From NCBI GenBank assembly GCA_009928785.1, contig SABY01000021.1:1-43071 (forward strand): 43,071 bases of DNA, read 5' to 3'. The translations under genes and the position numbers were made by a program. The notes under the pieces are model-generated. The model had not been told where the DNA came from, did not search any database, and saw only the letters and a program-made list of their open reading frames with translations. The stretch is from Clostridia bacterium. Lineage in GTDB: Bacteria; Bacteroidota; Bacteroidia; Bacteroidales; 4484-276. Below are positions 11,301 through 17,037 of this stretch, one piece after another (position 1 is the first letter of the stretch; each line of letters starts with the position of its first letter).

Positions 11301-12349
11301 CTTACAAGTAAAGGTTTTCCGGCGTCAATATCATCAGTCAGGCGTGTCCATAAAAAAGTGTACCTGTTCACGATATCGAAATTGTATTTCCGCTGGTGGT
11401 TGGCTACCCAACTCATTCCATTGTCAATATTGTAGGATTGGGTACTTCCGGTCATAGTATCAGTTGACATCGCAAGTGCAAGGTCAAGTTGAAGGTTGCA
11501 AACATTGTAATCGGTTTCATTTTCACGATTATCAAACCGTTGATAATGCCACCCTACGAAAGATGGATATTTGCTTGCTACCCACAACGACCTGTAATCG
11601 TACCAGGCAAAAATCATGGCGGCAGCAGTGGGGCTGCAACCATAACTCCAGTCGTAATAAGGCATACATTCGTGGTAGGGTATGTATTTGTCGCCATCCG
11701 TTGGTGCAACAAATCCATTTTTATAGCTGTTCCATAAGGATGAAAAATCGCCGGTTTCGCAAAATATTTCTGTTTGTGCCTTCATTTCATCAAAATGTAA
11801 AGCATCCAAAATACCACCTGTTGGTGAAGTGCACACATATTTTATTGTATTTTCAGAAATCACTTCATGCCACGTGTCGAAATGATTCAGATAGTAGATT
11901 TTCCCCTGGAAGGCACTTTTTCCCGGATGAGCATCCTTTGCCAGTTTTTTAATCTTATTGCCCAGCGCATATTCTGCTGAGAGGCAGCGTGAGTATTCAA
12001 GAAGTACCGGCATGTTTTCTCTTGCCCCAATCAGTATCCTGCCATAATTATCGCCTCCCCATTGATTGTAAGCATCATTTTCATTTTCAAATCTTTTGAT
12101 TTGATCGAGCAAATCTTCCTTTGCGGGAAAAGGCTTTCCGATGGAATAATTGAACCGCCAGGCAATGATCTCATCGTCGAAACCATAATAAGGAATAGGT
12201 TCAGCGGGATAAAAATCCCCCCACAAGGCTTGCGCGTTTCGGTCGGCAATTTCTTTAATGGTTTGAAAAGGGACGGCCTCGTAAGTCTGGGCTGCTATCC
12301 ACAGTGGAATTGCGATCATGATGATCAGCCATAGAAGTTTGGTTTTCAT
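5348..12349 (-). CDS. Giant exported multidomain protein with C39-like cysteine peptidase domain and T9SS sorting domain
   Basis: This protein has 2333 aa. The signal peptide is residues 1-20 (cleavage after WIAAQ or so). A propeptide-like region follows (about 25-215). A C39-like/papain-fold domain (about 220-430) has Cys238 in YGCSPTAAAM, His354 in GHSTAGVGYN and a possible Asp375. Next comes a beta-rich region to about 715. From about 720 to 1450 there are many G/N-rich parallel-beta repeats, opening with a SNWHEPGNW motif. Then come a jelly-roll (about 1490-1633), a carboxypeptidase-regulatory-like domain (about 1636-1713), a GEVED domain (about 1726-1863), a second regulatory-like domain (about 1870-1953), two similar GW-type segments (about 1958-2115) and a T9SS type A domain with YPNP (about 2261-2333). 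The likely role is a surface or secreted protease-adhesin; the substrate is unknown. A perfect AGGAG lies 6 nt before the ATG. It follows a small membrane gene by 25 bp. Confidence 0.9.
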   Translation of the reverse strand: MKTKLLWLIIMIAIPLWIAAQTYEAVPFQTIKEIADRNAQALWGDFYPAEPIPYYGFDDEIIAWRFNYSIGKPFPAKEDLLDQIKRFENENDAYNQWGGDNYGRILIGARENMPVLLEYSRCLSAEYALGNKIKKLAKDAHPGKSAFQGKIYYLNHFDTWHEVISENTIKYVCTSPTGGILDALHFDEMKAQTEIFCETGDFSSLWNSYKNGFVAPTDGDKYIPYHECMPYYDWSYGCSPTAAAMIFAWYDYRSLWVASKYPSFVGWHYQRFDNRENETDYNVCNLQLDLALAMSTDTMTGSTQSYNIDNGMSWVANHQRKYNFDIVNRYTFLWTRLTDDIDAGKPLLVSIPGHSTAGVGYNGSSDMAITHYTYDPPRHLVWVSRWDIDMITRVSSGGQKGSAIQLTRPVGDPRYNRNGNGEVYSAGNYAEITWLSDNVPGAWVDLLYSTDGGHSFETIVSGTENDGVYNWLIPSDINSSSCRVIAYLRTPEMEPYFAGADGSWGNFIINNAGAISTMINEHLYSHDSLPGYHHFQHTEPSWAAIGAKSDFGNCNWEIQLYNNTNFNQNPAFYSTFDSITNFIVVDGNHYPSSLRGIKITPLDDHRPVQLEYEGGNENLVFGTNGPYAWNANEIVEMKEIHLTPGRYYFELETTSGWPDLGMALYGSTDAIYLKPQSFNIGYANYASGNGLESFTVNITQEDDYGLCVFSNRHEAGNYKIKISNAWIWTGAVSSNWHEPGNWNTNLVPDNLSNVVITGNGHNPIISESFAMCADLNILNAGRLRLNGSDLMVTGNLHLYGWLMILNPDNRVDCAGDFVAEQYSYLELTPGSGINAFGDWTFGENSNILLNSGFVDFRGSFNSTIYCLSETSRFYDLKISKMSGATVRYDNHIGIQPLRVKNEFLINFGGTFIQSAMHTVIMDGTFNCVAGGNFYFQYGTVRFERPNAGGFSINSNAGSYFNDVVVSVGDWLGLASDVEIRGDLLIEEGTFKTNGYDISIKGNWTNNATFNHGNARVTFNGTGIQEVRGTNFWELELNKSLGELRVPATTVSVQHYDWTQGTLRVNGGWFQLNDLIDPGIYGTVIVTSGKLDLHQLPDEYLDLNGNLQISGGEMNIYGGNDDSYWPYSANASFTMSDGVLDFKSNGLRIHNSTTYSLTENITGGVIKINGDLTVARTDFNPAGGKSLFYGYTEDASVSVATGSNLFSLEVDKSSKKKAQAKTLTAAGTLDLNGDFTLEGGVFKAPTKMYIKGSFVNNQTPAHFNEMTGEVVLDGSVDQLFDADETFYKLTINKPGDGTVTIGSSAVFTAINNLLVDRGNLVLEPGTSLLLDGGFETNSLGNVYLSGESGSEITVTSATKGRFGFDISGGGFVSAKNTVFSNMDADGIYLHSGCYIDSENAFSECTFSNGAPGGTLITWDNGAEVIVHNAIFPANTTGCSNNVKKTTNSGRVYFDNATGTFAGATFESDPFSRIDWEYVPPLTIPFIETWATSSFTTNHWVPEGNNWQITGTLGNPFPTAFFNYTPRMYNYSVPLRSHLIDGTDYTGISIKFDIRYVNYSSSTLEQLKIQVVHKNGDFNTLATYNNAGGSFGFVTKEFDVSAFADGEIFYLRFIAFGADSWNINGWYIDNIMVSGIPPAPGLLKGMITCLTTGLPIKNAEVTIDGTAFSAMSGATGNYFISNIPKGVYSATVTASGYELLTAGGIEILSGISTVRNFSLEPIPPSYCTENLYNVGCLEGDGFDYFELRDILNDSSGCSENGYGDFTLMTTDLPRDYYYQVNFSTNFTDQFVSLWIDFNDDFEFSVSERLLNDFVLSNALEIYREAILIPGDAPTGQHRLRIRSNWDESSSDPCAQYQYGEAEDYTVTITTGVLTGSLMATVTSAASGDPIENAAVELSGSDWIGITEEEGICIIQWIIPGSYDIQVSASDFETFTLYDQYVFGGEVLHLEIELEPSLPLTHSISIRSGWSGLSSYIYPNETNIETLFSPVVDDLVILKSLTGMYWPSQNINSLVSWEHHSAYMIKASEDIELTLTGYPESNHTCALVNGWTMLPVVCNHNPNTENLFFPELSNLLLVKEIAGTGVFWPAMGINSLPQLQVGKAYMVKMQAACSVTFPVNNKNSGIVVNPNNPVGCELWDNPVPGASSHIIAIPESAWITGNISAGDFVGVFTNEGICAGWAQINGTTALSAFADDLLTPGKEGLSVGEPMKFRIFRPTSNDVLEVEFEFDLAHHDGHFNPLGVSVVNGIVTLSSAAVPETQAPLVYPNPTSGKLQITGIAFPATIQIQNHRGEVVMLQEADRKEMAVDLGHHPPGIYLLSITSISGVFNQKVVVY

Positions 12350-12355
12350 TGTAAG

Positions 12356-12360
12356 CTCCT
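12356..12360 (-). promoter_or_regulatory. Strong Shine-Dalgarno (AGGAG) of the giant gene
   Basis: On the minus strand, an A-tract then AGGAG lies 6 nt before the ATG at 12347-12349. The other start sites I checked here lack a Shine-Dalgarno, so this gene stands out as one with canonical ribosome recruitment. Confidence 0.65.
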
Positions 12361-12374
12361 TTTTTTTTAATTAA

Positions 12375-12611
12375 TTATAGGTTGAATAGAATTAAATACG
12401 CGACAGTAGCTGTAGTGCAAAGCCAACTCAAAAAGGCGAACATCAGATTGGTGCGCCGGCTTAGCTCGCCCAGGTAGTTGCTGGCAGTCAGGATGAAAAG
12501 CAGGAACACTACGCCAACTATCCACATGAAACTGGCTTTAAGAATTGCAGCCAGAATAAAAATGGTGAGCAATCCGGTAATACACGATATGTCCGTGAGT
12601 GGATTTTGCAT
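12375..12611 (-). CDS. Small hydrophobic membrane protein, unknown
   Basis: This protein has 78 aa. Two hydrophobic stretches (about 12-45, long enough for two helices with a short turn, and 55-77) predict three membrane helices with a short polar loop NYLGELSRR between. I recognise no family. It lies 25 bp upstream of the giant gene on the same strand and downstream of the AraC-type regulator, so it is probably co-transcribed with the giant gene. The -7 box candidate at 12616-12623 ends only 4 nt before this ATG. That implies either a near-leaderless message or a start further in (for example Met at about residue 29). Confidence is moderate because the gene is short. Confidence 0.6.
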   Translation of the reverse strand: MQNPLTDISCITGLLTIFILAAILKASFMWIVGVVFLLFILTASNYLGELSRRTNLMFAFLSWLCTTATVAYLILFNL

Positions 12612-12679
12612 GCGACAAAACTATCGCACCCCGCAGCAATAGGCAGGTAGAATTGCGATTATTAATTGGAAAATTGCGA
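12611..12679 (-). promoter_or_regulatory. Candidate AraC-type operator-promoter
   Basis: Minus-strand -7 box TAGTTTTG (12616-12623) is flanked by an inverted TGCGA/TCGCA pair (12611-12615, 12624-12628). No -33 TTTG is seen at the right distance. Further upstream are two direct AATTGCGA copies (12651-12658 and 12672-12679) exactly 21 bp apart, the helical spacing typical of AraC-family half-sites. The layout suggests an activator-dependent promoter for the small membrane gene and the giant gene. The regulator gene is immediately upstream. Confidence 0.5.
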
Positions 12680-12750
12680 CAAAAACCGAATTTTACCGAT
12701 GGTTGTCGTTTTCTTTTAATGAATGTGAATATTTGGATGGGTGAGAATTC

Positions 12751-14121
12751 CTATCTGGAATTTTTCTCCAGGTATTCGGCAGGCGAAACTCCGAAATGGC
12801 GCTTGAATAGTTTTGAAAAATAACCCGGATCGGAAAAGCCAAATTCATAGGCCGTTTCAGAAATATTTCCCTTGCGGGATTTCAGGTAGTCGGCAGCCAG
12901 GTTGAGCTTAATCAGGTAAATAAAATTGGTTGGAGTGGTTTGCAATTCTTCCTGTGTCACACGCTGCAACTTACGAATGGTCACCCCGATGATGCTGGCA
13001 AGATTTTCTGTGTGTATGTTTTCAGAATAATTTTCGGCGATAAAATCCGAAGCCTTTTTCAGGATGATTTCGTTTGCCGATAAACCAGATTGGTTTGCCG
13101 CTTCCTGCTTTTCGATCAATATGATCTTTGGGGCAGGAATTTCTTGCCTGGTGGGCAAACGACGTATTTTTCTCATTCTGAGGATGAGCGAAACAATAAC
13201 AACCAGCGTCAGAATAAAAGCTGTAAGATAAATTGTTAACCAGCGCCGCATTTCGCTGCCTGACATTGTATCGAGCCAGCCAGGCTCACCCACCAGTCGA
13301 ACTGCAAGCCAGGTTTCGGGATAGCCAAAATCGCTGATGCCAATCCAATTGAATGCCCAGTAGCGCAGCGATTTCTCTTCGTAAGTGGACTCGTCGCCAA
13401 GTAGAAAATCAATGTCGTTGCAGCAAATGTCCATCTTCATTGCCATCCCGGTGGAGGGCTTCAAGCCGATGGCTGCAAAAGGAATGGCCAGTTCTACCTG
13501 GTAACCCGCGTCGTCAGCGGAGTCGTTCAAAGTACCGGAGTAAGTGGTCAGGTACTCAAAAAAAATATTTTGTCCGGTGGCCTTCGGCGCCACCAGCGTA
13601 TCCCGCTCCATCAATTCACGGTCACCTCTAAAAACAAGATTGTTCCCTGCAACATCAAGTAAAAACTGATAATCATTGATATCCATCTTTTTATCGCTGT
13701 CAGCCTTTGCGTCAAAGTAAATCTCAATACCATCATTCAGATGAATGTATGGAGTTTTTCCTATCGGTTCGATCTGCGCAAAAAGGTGATTATCACTCAC
13801 CTGAAAGGCAAAATAAAGATGAGTAAGATCCCAGCAAATCCAGACTTCCACAGTGTTCTTCGAGAGAGGTGGCCATATTTTGTCATAATTGTAGGATGCG
13901 TCAAAAAAAGCCATCATCTCCCTTCCCGGAGCACTTTGCAAAATGCTCAGTGTATCAGAAAACACGACGCTGTAGTAAGAACTCCAATCATTCAGTTGAC
14001 CATCAACAATAATGGACGACCCCGAATATGGAATCTCTATTACATGCTTGTCAGCATCCATAGGGTAAGCAAGCGCATAAACTTTGATCAAAAGAAAAAG
14101 TAGCAGATTGACCCTTGTCAT
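12751..14121 (-). CDS. Membrane-spanning AraC-type regulator with periplasmic CBM9-like domain
   Basis: This protein has 456 aa. A signal-like hydrophobic N-terminus (3-19) is followed by a CBM9-like sandwich (about 32-275). That domain opens with IIVDGQLNDWSS and carries the family-like VEVWICWDLTHLYFAF and NDGIEIYFDAK strands. One transmembrane helix follows (about 294-315), then a basic RMRKIRR stop-transfer and a short linker (320-350). The C-terminus is an AraC/XylS HTH domain (about 350-452), with the signature ISETAYEFGFSDPGYFSKLFKRHFG. It has no kinase or receiver, so ligand sensing in the periplasm would act directly on DNA at the membrane. Ligand is unknown; carbohydrate is inferred from the CBM9 family. 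The likely target is the downstream 12611-5348 unit. A minus-strand -7 box, TATTTTTG, lies at 14168-14175. Confidence 0.9.
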   Translation of the reverse strand: MTRVNLLLFLLIKVYALAYPMDADKHVIEIPYSGSSIIVDGQLNDWSSYYSVVFSDTLSILQSAPGREMMAFFDASYNYDKIWPPLSKNTVEVWICWDLTHLYFAFQVSDNHLFAQIEPIGKTPYIHLNDGIEIYFDAKADSDKKMDINDYQFLLDVAGNNLVFRGDRELMERDTLVAPKATGQNIFFEYLTTYSGTLNDSADDAGYQVELAIPFAAIGLKPSTGMAMKMDICCNDIDFLLGDESTYEEKSLRYWAFNWIGISDFGYPETWLAVRLVGEPGWLDTMSGSEMRRWLTIYLTAFILTLVVIVSLILRMRKIRRLPTRQEIPAPKIILIEKQEAANQSGLSANEIILKKASDFIAENYSENIHTENLASIIGVTIRKLQRVTQEELQTTPTNFIYLIKLNLAADYLKSRKGNISETAYEFGFSDPGYFSKLFKRHFGVSPAEYLEKNSR

Positions 14122-14167
14122 CAGTAGTTTTTTTATTTCGCAAAAGCCTGTTCAGTTTTTTGATTTT

Positions 14168-14175
14168 CAAAAATA
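14168..14175 (-). promoter_or_regulatory. Candidate -7 box (TATTTTTG) of the CBM9-AraC gene
   Basis: It matches TAnnTTTG on the minus strand, 46 bp upstream of the ATG at 14121. No -33 element is evident, and the region is AT-rich, so chance is possible. Confidence 0.3.
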
Positions 14176-14372
14176 AATTAAATCTTTACTACTGACCGAC
14201 TAAAAAAAATATGAAGCTCTCAATATCTCGATTTCAAATTTTGTAGTCAACGAACCACGATGGCTTTCATTTATAGATAATCCTCTATTCAATTTGTCTT
14301 ATCAAAAAAAAGCCTTTGCTGTACTTTCAAACGTAAGACGTCGTTATAAAAAGCCAAAGCTAAAATTATCGC

Positions 14373-15062
14373 ATGAAAAGACTTTTTTTGGCCATCAGCA
14401 TCTTTGTTTCAATAGGATTTTTTACTAATTTGCAGGCACAGCGCGTGTTGGGCGCTCTCATTGGTGGCTTCAACACCACCAATGTGCAGGGCGACGACGT
14501 GTTTGGCTTTCACAAATTTGGCCTTAATGCAGGTGCAGCAGCAATAGTCCCATTCGCCGATAAATGGTCGTTTACGCTGGAGGCCATCTATAGCCAGAAA
14601 GGCGCTTATCATCGCGAAGGCGGACGCGGCATGGATTACCGCTACGAACACGACTACAACCAATACAAACTTCAGCTCAACTATCTGGAAGTGCCGGTGC
14701 TGGTTCATTTTCGTGATAAAACAGGACTGAGTGCCGGAGCCGGGTTTTCCTACGCACGCCTGGTTGGCGTAAAAGAATACGAAGACGATGTGCGCATTGC
14801 CACCACTACCCTCAACGATGGCCCTTACGATACCGACGACTACTCCGCCATGCTCGATGTGCAGTATCCTATCTATAAGCAATTGAAATTTGATGCGCGC
14901 TACTCATTTTCGCTTTTCAAAATAAGAACCCGCACCTACGAAAATGTGCCCGACGACCAGGAAAAAATCCGCAAACAATACAACCAGGTTTTGTCGTTCC
15001 GGCTGATTTGGGTTTTCAACGAGCAAGCCTCGCGCGAAAGCCGGCTAAAGGAAGGGTTTTAA
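14373..15062 (+). CDS. Outer-membrane beta-barrel protein, PorT family
   Basis: This protein has 229 aa. A signal peptide (1-22, ending LQAQ) is followed by about eight alternating amphipathic strands such as WSFTLEAIYSQKG, YLEVPVLVHF, LSAGAGFSYARLVG and LKFDARYSFSLF. YLEVPVL is a hallmark of PorT/outer_membrane_beta-barrel domains in Bacteroidota. The founding PorT is needed for T9SS assembly, but the family is large and most members are plain barrels, so a T9SS role is not implied. It diverges from the CBM9-AraC gene (251-bp gap) and converges with the FAD oxidoreductase gene. Confidence 0.88.
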   Translation: MKRLFLAISIFVSIGFFTNLQAQRVLGALIGGFNTTNVQGDDVFGFHKFGLNAGAAAIVPFADKWSFTLEAIYSQKGAYHREGGRGMDYRYEHDYNQYKLQLNYLEVPVLVHFRDKTGLSAGAGFSYARLVGVKEYEDDVRIATTTLNDGPYDTDDYSAMLDVQYPIYKQLKFDARYSFSLFKIRTRTYENVPDDQEKIRKQYNQVLSFRLIWVFNEQASRESRLKEGF

Positions 15063-15073
15063 AATCTTCCCGT

Positions 15074-16624
15074 TTATCCATTTTCTGCTATTCCTATTGC
15101 CGCCTTCACGCCATCTACCGCCGAGCTGGTAATGCCGCCGGCATATCCGCTACCTTCGCCCAGGATGTAGATGTTATCAAAACCTTCGCATCGCCGATGA
15201 TCGTCGCGAATTACCTGCACAGGCGCGCTGGTTTTGGTTTCCAGGCCAATCATCACGCCCGTTTCAAAGCCTTTTATCTTGCGGCTGAAGTTGCTTAATC
15301 CTTCCTTGAGCGCTGCAATAGTGGCTGCCGGAAGCAACTGCCTGAAATCATAAGGGAAAACCTCAAAAGGATAGCTGTTGGCAGGAAGTGTGGCTGCGGT
15401 TTTATCCAGTAAAAAATCAGCTATTCGGTTTCCGGGAGCGGCATAGCTTTTTGTAATATCAAAAACATGCTGCTCCAGCATTTCCATCCACCTGAGCATA
15501 CCAGCGAAATCAACATTTTTGTTGCCTGGCAACTGATCCGGTTGTAAACCCGCCACGATGGCAGCGTTGGCAAAAGGCGATTTGCGGGCATAATCCGAAA
15601 CGCCGTTTACGATATTTTGTGTTTCGGCTGGTGCCGATGGAACCACTTTGCCGCCCGGACACATACAAAACGAATATACCGGCAGCCCGTTGGAAGCCGT
15701 GTGGGTGAGTTTGTAATCGGCGGCTTTTAATCCCGGCAAATGCTCCGTGCCCCACTGCGAAAGATTTATTAGCGGCTGCGGATGCTCCACACGCACCCCA
15801 ATGGCAAAAGGCTTGAGCCGAAAAGCAATACCCTGGCGGTGCAGCATCCTGTAGGTGTCGTACGACGAATGACCGGGCGCCATCAATAGTATATCGCAGA
15901 CATAGGATTGCTGAGGGGTGATAATTTCGGTACAATGCCCGTTGGAGATTTTAATATCGGTCACCTCGCTGTCGAAGATCATGCCTCCGCCCAACGCCTG
16001 GAATTGCCGGCGCAGCTCCGGCACAATGCGCCGCAGGTTGTCGCTGCCGATGTGTGGCCGCGACAAATAACGAATCTCTTCAGGAGCGCCGGCGCCTACG
16101 TAGGTATCAAAAACAAACTGCTTCTCCAGCGCTATTCCTTTGGTACGGGAGGTGAGTTTCCCATCCGAAAAAGTTCCCGCGCCTCCCTCGCCGTGGCAAT
16201 AGTTGGCGTGGCTGTCGAAAGCTGATTTTCCCCGCTCAAATCCCAGGATCGACTGGTAGCGTTTGCCCGCTTCGGCGCCTTTTTCGAGCAGGGTGACATT
16301 AAAACCCGACTGCTGCAACACCAGCGCGGCAAAAAATCCTGCCGGGCCGCTACCCACCACCACCACCTGCTGCTGCCGTTTTCGATAATGAATCGTGAGC
16401 TGCGGCGGAGCTTCATATATCTCACCTTTGCGCGTCGCTGAAAAAACGCGCACACGTGCCAGCCAAAAAACATCCGGCTTGTGCCGCGCATCGAGGCTTT
16501 GCTGCAAAAGCTCCCACCGGAAATCGTTAACTCCCGCCTTAGCAGCCACTTTCTTACGCAGCTCTTCCGCCTGGTAATTCGTTGGCAACTTTACTTCAAT
16601 ATCCTGGAAATAGATTGGCACCAT
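15074..16624 (-). CDS. FAD-dependent oxidoreductase (COG2509-type)
   Basis: This is a 516-aa cytosolic flavoprotein. An N-terminal domain of about 80 residues precedes the Rossmann dinucleotide fold VVVVGSGPAGFFAA (GxGxxG at 91-96) with the following Glu in VTLLEKG. Later come HGEGGAGTFSDGKL and a C-terminal FAD-binding NIYILGEGSGYAGGITSSA, with GKVVPSA in the substrate domain. This set is typical of the uncharacterised NAD(P)/FAD-dependent oxidoreductases of COG2509, whose reaction is unknown. The length is normal for the family. It converges on the PorT-like gene with an 11-bp gap and no visible terminator. Confidence 0.92.
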   Translation of the reverse strand: MVPIYFQDIEVKLPTNYQAEELRKKVAAKAGVNDFRWELLQQSLDARHKPDVFWLARVRVFSATRKGEIYEAPPQLTIHYRKRQQQVVVVGSGPAGFFAALVLQQSGFNVTLLEKGAEAGKRYQSILGFERGKSAFDSHANYCHGEGGAGTFSDGKLTSRTKGIALEKQFVFDTYVGAGAPEEIRYLSRPHIGSDNLRRIVPELRRQFQALGGGMIFDSEVTDIKISNGHCTEIITPQQSYVCDILLMAPGHSSYDTYRMLHRQGIAFRLKPFAIGVRVEHPQPLINLSQWGTEHLPGLKAADYKLTHTASNGLPVYSFCMCPGGKVVPSAPAETQNIVNGVSDYARKSPFANAAIVAGLQPDQLPGNKNVDFAGMLRWMEMLEQHVFDITKSYAAPGNRIADFLLDKTAATLPANSYPFEVFPYDFRQLLPAATIAALKEGLSNFSRKIKGFETGVMIGLETKTSAPVQVIRDDHRRCEGFDNIYILGEGSGYAGGITSSAVDGVKAAIGIAENG

Positions 16625-16686
16625 AATTTTTTATTTTTCTTTCATCGATGTCCTGTACAAATAATAGAATCGAAATACCTTGATGT

Positions 16687-16808
16687 AGATTCCTCACTAC
16701 GTTCGGAATGACAGTCAGTTACAGTTGTTTGGGTGGGGGTTGGTGGCGGCTTAGCCGCCACCAACCCCCACTCTCAAAAAACACTCCAAAACCCTTGTCA
16801 TTTCGATA
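16687..16808. repeat. MITE-like composite palindromic element (degenerate copy)
   Basis: The left arm, 16687-16713 (AGATTC...GGAATGACA), matches the left arm at 41905-41931 at 23 of 27 positions. The central palindrome has 19-bp arms (16733-16751 / 16753-16771) with core GGTGGCGGC. The right arm remnant is TGTCATTTCGAT (16797-16808). The same arm-palindrome-arm order occurs at 41905-42048. Confidence 0.7.
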
Positions 16809-16984
16809 CCAACACTGCGGTAAGAAAAACCAAATAATTTACCGGACACCAATATTTTTCTTTATTAAAAAGGATTTTATGTAAGCTAAAATTTCAATGA
16901 CAAAAATCAAATAAAAAACAATATGAAAAGCTCAATGATCAAATCCCATAGTCAAATTTGACAGTGGCCGGCAACGAGGCTAAA

Positions 16985-17015
16985 TAAAAAAAGCCGGAAG
17001 CATTGTCCCGGCCTT
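16985..17015 (-). terminator. Terminator of the first C25 peptidase gene
   Basis: The stem GCCGG (16993-16997) / CCGGC (17008-17012) becomes followed by a long T-run on the minus strand. It lies 23 bp beyond the stop at 17038. Confidence 0.7.
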
Positions 17016-17037
17016 TAAAAACTTAAGCTATGAAAAA

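Larger units (their letters stand above)
16625..17037. other. Intergenic region with palindromic element
   Basis: These 413 bp hold a composite repeat (16687-16808) and the terminator of the downstream C25 peptidase gene (about 16985-17012). The remaining AT-rich stretch at 16810-16980 has no ORF or RNA gene that I can see. Confidence 0.7.

Noticed and set aside
12599..12823. 74-aa plus-strand ORF across the operator region
   Set aside because: It overlaps the regulator gene end and the small membrane gene start, has no domain or signal, and the region is better explained as regulatory.
14373..15062. Core T9SS component PorT
   Set aside because: The sequence supports only the broad PorT-type barrel family; no other T9SS machinery gene is nearby.
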